Source of the DNA: CAWDVH01 sp963805705
GTDB taxonomy: Bacteria; Actinomycetota; Actinomycetes; Streptosporangiales; Streptosporangiaceae
NCBI GenBank assembly: GCA_963805705.1
Contig: CAWDVH010000001.1
Coordinates: 744,001-808,000 of the forward strand
DNA: 64,000 nt
Direction of reading: 5' to 3'
Each line of letters begins with the position of its first letter. Positions within the stretch are counted from its first letter, which is position 1. This document shows, piece by piece, positions 62,555 to 64,000 of this stretch. The notes beneath the pieces were generated by a model. That model was not told where the DNA came from, made no database searches, and saw only the letters and a program-made list of their open reading frames with translations. The translations under genes were made by a program, and so were the position numbers.

Positions 62555-63343
62555 CTAGAGGTTGGATTTGATGATGCCGCCGTCGATCTGGTAGACGGCG
62601 CCGGTGATGTAGGCGGCCTGCTGTGAGGCCAGGAACGCGACGAGGCTGCCGAGCTCGATCGGCTCACCGAGGCGCCCCACGGGGATCGTCGCAGCCAGCG
62701 GCGCCAGCTGCGCCTGGAGCGCCCGATCCTCCTCCGGGCTGCGTCCCGCGCCGGCAATGATCCGGGAGGTCAGGAACCGGCCGGGGAGCACGAGGTTGAT
62801 CGTGATGCCGTCCTTGGCCAGGTCCGGCATGATCGCCTTCATCAGCCCGGCGAGGCCAGGCCGGAGCCCGTTCGACAAGTCGATGCCCTCGACCGGCTGC
62901 TTCACCGAACTCGACTCGATCGCGACGATGCGCCCCCACCGCTGGCCGCGCATATACGGCGCGACCTCGCGGACGAAGCGGACAAAGCTCAGCGTGACCA
63001 CCTCGAACGCCTGCCGCCAGTCGTCGTCGGTGAAGTCCGCGAACCGGCCCCGCGCCGGTCCGCCAGAGTTGCTGACCAGGATGTCGATACCGCCGAAACG
63101 CCCGGCCGTGGCCGAGACGACGCTCGCGATGCCCTCGGCGCTGGTCAGGTCGGCGGCAACAGCCAGTACCTCGGCGCCGGTCTCGCGCCGGATCTCCTGC
63201 GCCGTCGCCTGCAGGTCCGCCTCAGTCCGCGCGCAGATCGTGACCCGTGCGCCCTCACGCGCCAGCGCGAGCGCCGACGCCTTGCCCAGGCCCTTGCTTG
63301 ATGCGGCGACGAGCGCGACCTTGCCCTTCAGCCCCAGATCCAT
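62555..63343 (-). CDS. SDR-family oxidoreductase with atypical active site
   Basis: This 262-residue short-chain dehydrogenase has the cofactor motif GKVALVAASSKGLGKASALA, AVAADLTSAEGIASVV, LVSNSGGPARG (NAG-like) and IVAIESSSVKQPVEG. At the place of the catalytic Tyr-x-x-x-Lys it reads LSNGLRPGLAG. The usual Tyr and Lys are thus not present, as in a known divergent SDR subgroup with Ser-Asn-x-x-Arg. The C-terminal YITGAVYQIDGGIIKS is normal. It is convergent with the caspase gene. Catalysis is uncertain. Confidence 0.88.
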   Translation of the reverse strand: MDLGLKGKVALVAASSKGLGKASALALAREGARVTICARTEADLQATAQEIRRETGAEVLAVAADLTSAEGIASVVSATAGRFGGIDILVSNSGGPARGRFADFTDDDWRQAFEVVTLSFVRFVREVAPYMRGQRWGRIVAIESSSVKQPVEGIDLSNGLRPGLAGLMKAIMPDLAKDGITINLVLPGRFLTSRIIAGAGRSPEEDRALQAQLAPLAATIPVGRLGEPIELGSLVAFLASQQAAYITGAVYQIDGGIIKSNL

Positions 63344-63451
63344 CCCTTACCCCCAGCTCGATCCTGCGGCCGTACGCCCACGGCCCGACCGACTCTAACG
63401 CCTGCGCGCGATGGGGGCCGGCGGCCGCCACCGTCCACTAATGTCGCTGAA

Positions 63452-64000
63452 GTGGGACAGGCGCTACGGGTCACAAGCCGCAACGCGGCGTTCCAGCAGT
63501 GGGAGGCGCTGCTGGCCAACCGGGCCAAGCGCCAGCGCAGCGGCGAGTTCATGGTCCAGGGCGTTCGCCCGATCACGCTCGCCATCCGCCATGGCTGGCC
63601 GATTCGGGCCCTGCTGTACGACGCCGATGCCGAGCTGTCGCGGTGGGCGGCAGATGCGCTCGACGCCGTCGACGCGACGAGAGTCGCCCTGTCGGCCGAG
63701 CTGATGCACGAGCTCGGCGGCAAGACCGACGGGACCCCCGAGCTGCTGGCCGTCGCGGCCCTGCCCGAGGACGACCTGAGCCGGATCCCGGCCGGGCCCG
63801 GCATGCTCACGGTCGTGTTCGACCGCCCGGCGAGCCCGGGGAACATCGGCGCGCTGATCCGGTCGGCCGACGCCTTCGGCGCGTCCGGGGTGATCGTCAC
63901 CGGCCACGCCGCCGATGTCTACGATCCCCGGTCGGTGCGGGCCAGCACCGGATCGCTGTTTTCCCTGGCGGCGGTGCGGGTCCCCTCGCACCGGGCCGTC
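63452..64000 (+). CDS. TrmH/SpoU-family RNA 2'-O-methyltransferase (3' partial)
   Basis: The frame is open from GTG 63452 to the window edge. The N-terminus, ALRVTSRNAAFQQWEALLAN then RAKRQRSGEFMVQGVRPITL, is a substrate-binding domain. The SPOUT domain begins with TVVFDRPASPGNIGALIRSA (motif 1, Asn-x-Gly...Arg) and DAFGASGVIVTGHAADVYDP. The protein should methylate a ribose in rRNA or tRNA. The SAM-binding knot motifs 2 and 3 lie beyond the window. It is divergent from the SDR gene. Confidence 0.85.
   Translation, partial: MGQALRVTSRNAAFQQWEALLANRAKRQRSGEFMVQGVRPITLAIRHGWPIRALLYDADAELSRWAADALDAVDATRVALSAELMHELGGKTDGTPELLAVAALPEDDLSRIPAGPGMLTVVFDRPASPGNIGALIRSADAFGASGVIVTGHAADVYDPRSVRASTGSLFSLAAVRVPSHRAV

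Overview
The window is high-GC DNA (roughly 70% G+C by eye) with GTG and TTG starts, many 1-4 base stop/start overlaps, and families largely confined to filamentous Actinomycetota: DUF397 with an XRE/DUF5753 regulator and a divergent HATPase, trypco2, EACC1, and an actinobacterial tad pilus locus. It is most likely a chromosomal segment of a developmentally complex actinomycete. The sequence alone does not fix the genus. No rRNA, tRNA, CRISPR array, transposase or prophage was seen.

Layout. 1-3.3 kb: a partial ARMT1/DUF89-like gene, a GT1 glycosyltransferase, an SGNH esterase and an ICMT-like methyltransferase. 3.3-11.7 kb: a complete tad/Flp pilus operon on the minus strand (two pilins, TadE, TadG-like, CpaB, TadZ, TadA, TadB, TadC) with a divergent prepilin peptidase. 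12.1-17 kb: a LuxR-type response regulator, an Ala/Glu-repeat membrane protein, a pseudokinase and a PAP2 phosphatase. 17-19.3 kb: two tandem secreted propeller-repeat paralogues. 20-32.4 kb: an accessory stretch with a Cys-nucleophile hydrolase, a decayed gene, an NB-ARC/TPR regulator, an HNH nuclease, a WhiJ-like regulatory locus, a DUF2075 P-loop protein, an AbiEii-type pair and a RelBE-like remnant.

32.4-45.5 kb: an amino-sugar or beta-glycoside utilisation cluster. NagB, a BadF-type sugar kinase, a GH4 glycosidase and a five-gene Dpp-type ABC importer face a ROK regulator and an M20 hydrolase. A ROK sugar kinase is on the importer side. A 29-bp palindrome lies in the divergent control region. 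45.5-50.9 kb: a TetR/SRPBCC pair, an epimerase, an alpha/beta hydrolase and membrane proteins of unknown role. 51.4-62.5 kb: a conflict-type island with trypco2 plus a trypsin-STAND-helical-repeat protein, Maf, a secreted sedolisin carrying six 51-residue repeats, and EACC1 plus a membrane-anchored caspase. The window ends with an SDR and a partial TrmH-family RNA methyltransferase.

An important caveat is that several conserved genes are broken by single-base shifts, mostly in G/C-rich runs: cpaB (two compensating shifts), the ROK regulator, the epimerase, a membrane protein, the trypsin-STAND gene and the sedolisin. This density looks more like residual assembly error than real decay, so these genes are annotated across the shift.
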